64,000 nucleotides of DNA from an uncultured Oscillospiraceae bacterium. GTDB taxonomy: Bacteria; Bacillota; Clostridia; Oscillospirales; Oscillospiraceae. Within the stretch, counting starts at the first letter, position 1, and each line of letters starts with the position of its first letter. Under the pieces are notes generated by a model. It saw only the letters and a list, made by a program, of their open reading frames with translations. It was not told the DNA's origin and did not search any database. The position numbers and the translations under genes were made by a program. The stretch covers positions 1-64,000 of the forward strand of contig CANQMW010000010.1 of assembly GCA_947625045.1 (NCBI GenBank), in the 5' to 3' direction. Below, in pieces: positions 63,050 to 64,000 of this stretch.

Positions 63050-63460
63050 ATGTCAACCGAAAAGGTATTCGACGACCCGGCCCTGGAGGCCCTGCGCAAG
63101 CGATATTTTCCCCGTATCCCCTGGACGGGTGAGGGACCGGTCCGGCGGCGGTACAGAGCAAAGGCGGAGGGCCGGACCGTAGCGGAGGCCCTGGAAGAAT
63201 TGGCGCTTTCGGAGGGCTTCATCGCCCCCGGCGAGCGGGCCATATCCGGCGGGCCGGAGGCGTGCCTTGCCGCCATGGAAAGCCGGGGGGAGCGGGACAC
63301 GCTCATCTTCGGCGACGGCTCGGATAGCCTGTGGTGCGACCTGGCCCTGTGCCCGGCGGATGAAGACGGCTGGCAGGAGCTCATCGTCCGCAGCGAAGAG
63401 GCGGAGAACCTGACGGCCCTGGCCCATGCCGCCGGTGCGGTGCGGTTTCGGAGGGTGTAA
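63050..63460 (+). CDS. Conserved protein of unknown function
   Basis: The 136-residue protein contains KYFP-like RKRYFPRIPWTGEGPVRRRY and then EALEELALSEGFIAPGERAI. No signal, membrane segment or known motif is visible. GGGGAG precedes the ATG. It is separated from asnS by a hairpin, so it may have its own promoter. No family is recognised. Confidence 0.6.
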   Translation: MSTEKVFDDPALEALRKRYFPRIPWTGEGPVRRRYRAKAEGRTVAEALEELALSEGFIAPGERAISGGPEACLAAMESRGERDTLIFGDGSDSLWCDLALCPADEDGWQELIVRSEEAENLTALAHAAGAVRFRRV

Positions 63461-63470
63461 CGCATTATAC

Positions 63471-63500
63471 TTGACAGACGGGCATGGTCCGGTCTATAAT
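63471..63500 (+). promoter_or_regulatory. Strong promoter of the putative ncRNA
   Basis: TTGACA (63471-63476), 18 bp, TATAAT (63495-63500). No plus-strand ORF follows it within the window. Confidence 0.75.
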
Positions 63501-63505
63501 GAACA

Positions 63506-63701
63506 TACAAAAAGGGCGCTGTGACAAGCGGTTAGCCCGAAGTCAAGTGAAAAGTCTTAGAACCGTCACCCGGCCCGGTGGCGGTTCGTCTGCGTCAGAA
63601 GGACTTTGAAGATTTGGGAACCTGGCAAGCCAGGCTCCCGCATCGGTCAAAGTCCTTCTTCCTTTTCCCCATGAAACCCGCTTCGCTGGGCTTTCATGGG
63701 G
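63506..63701 (+). ncRNA. Unidentified structured RNA
   Basis: Downstream of a perfect promoter lie several strong hairpins without a coding frame. One is AACCGTCACC / GGTGGCGGTT (63561-63586). A long stem is AGAAGGACTTTGA / TCAAAGTCCTTCT (63597-63660) enclosing GGGA... CCTGG... CCAGG... TCCC. A third is CCCCATGAAA / TTTCATGGGG (63667-63701). The segment AAGGACTTT can also pair with the upstream AAAAGTCTT, giving an alternative fold. It could be a 6S-like or other regulatory RNA; I cannot match a known family with confidence. Confidence 0.5.
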
Positions 63702-63740
63702 GGCCCAATCTTCGTCGGAGCGCACTTCAAAAAAGACAAA

Positions 63741-63764
63741 CCCCCGGGACTGCGGTCCCGGGGG
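63741..63764 (-). terminator. Terminator after the last minus-strand gene
   Basis: CCCCCGGGAC and GTCCCGGGGG form a 10-bp stem with a TGCG loop. On the minus strand it is followed by TTTGTCTTTTTT. Confidence 0.85.
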
Positions 63765-63782
63765 CATTGTAATGCCTGCGTC

Positions 63783-63974
63783 TCAGGAGTTTTTGTCTTC
63801 GCTCTTTGGGAACTGCAGCAAGTTACTGTCGTTGATATACAAGTCCTCAGCCTCAGCCAAGGCGGCCAGCAGGGTCTGACGGGCGGGCTGGTTGGCCGGC
63901 ATGTCCGGCATCTGGTCTATCGCCTTGGAGGCGGCGGAGCAGAGGATATAGTACATCTTTCGATAGTCGGGCAT
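63783..63974 (-). CDS. Small conserved protein, unknown
   Basis: The product is about 63 residues. It begins MPDYRKMYYILCSAASKAID and ends with a long helix (RQTLLAALAEAEDLYINDSN). Similar small helical proteins are common in clostridial chromosomes and phages, but I know no function. The ATG at 63974 is chosen because GGGAGG lies 7 bp upstream; ATG 63977 is nearly equal. Confidence 0.55.
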   Translation of the reverse strand: MPDYRKMYYILCSAASKAIDQMPDMPANQPARQTLLAALAEAEDLYINDSNLLQFPKSEDKNS

Positions 63975-64000
63975 CATATCACCTCCCATAATGCCACTAA

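Noticed and set aside
63506..63701. Direct labelling as 6S RNA, SRP RNA or T-box
   Set aside because: The end-to-end closing stem of 6S, the SRP Alu/S-domain motif and the T-box AGGGTGG core could not be placed.

Overview
The window looks like chromosome from a GC-rich, spore-forming Gram-positive anaerobe of the class Clostridia, probably Oscillospiraceae (Oscillibacter/Flavonifractor-like). The evidence is a full-length spoVT, AGGAGG-type ribosome binding sites throughout, near-consensus TTGACA-17-TATAAT promoters, the short archaeal/type-3 ProS, a variant SAM riboswitch and a TnpV-type gene. The genus is inference. No rRNA, tRNA or CRISPR array was seen.

0-15 kb: two overlapping PLP aminotransferases with two membrane-protein genes; proS; an internally deleted IS3-family element; a His/Pro-tailed MarR regulator with palindromic operator-like sites; a Cthe_2159-like secreted carbohydrate-binding protein with an XRE regulator; a cytoplasmic-type alpha-amylase without a normal start codon; an HpcH/HpaI aldolase; rplM-rpsI; a ThyX-like protein; a secreted duplicated-domain protein; and a membrane Ser/Thr kinase overlapping a small HTH-like gene. 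15-34 kb: a PurN-like protein lacking the usual catalytic residues, a zinc-ribbon/SH3b protein, a Fic protein, a phage-like regulator pair, a three-gene ABC importer (binding protein, fused permease, ATPase with a large insertion), an AGCS symporter, a PhoB/PhoR-type two-component system, alanine dehydrogenase, a double-glycine-leader peptide, cardiolipin synthase and a MATE exporter.

34-44 kb: a candidate exopolysaccharide locus. On the minus strand are a UDP-sugar 6-dehydrogenase, a coiled-coil protein, a PilZ-like/HasA-like glycosyltransferase, a NodB-like membrane protein and a GH18-like protein. A lipoprotein with a deacetylase-like domain and two SGNH domains faces it on the plus strand. 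The set suggests synthesis, secretion and trimming or deacylation of a uronic-acid-containing polymer; the exact polymer is unknown.

44.7-60 kb: an accessory island between a truncated spoVT copy (44.3-44.75 kb) and the intact spoVT (60.0-60.55 kb). The two copies form a direct repeat of about 490 bp. The island has several AT-rich orphan genes and carries an HD hydrolase, a second Fic protein, a WapI-like immunity protein, TnpV, a DUF5714 protein, an HTH-GHKL ATPase-DUF4325 protein with its own repeats, an Fe-S aldo/keto reductase, a HigBA-type pair whose toxin is frameshifted in an A8 run, a PD-(D/E)XK protein, an orphan gene behind a variant SAM riboswitch, tag (3-methyladenine glycosylase) and another MATE exporter. 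60-64 kb returns to core genes (NlpC/P60-like protein, asnS), followed by an unidentified structured RNA region at 63.5-63.7 kb.

Several genes carry small lesions: ACG and ATA where ATG is expected, an in-frame TAG, a homopolymer frameshift and a deleted IS. These may be real decay or sequence error, and the raw sequence should be consulted before they are interpreted.
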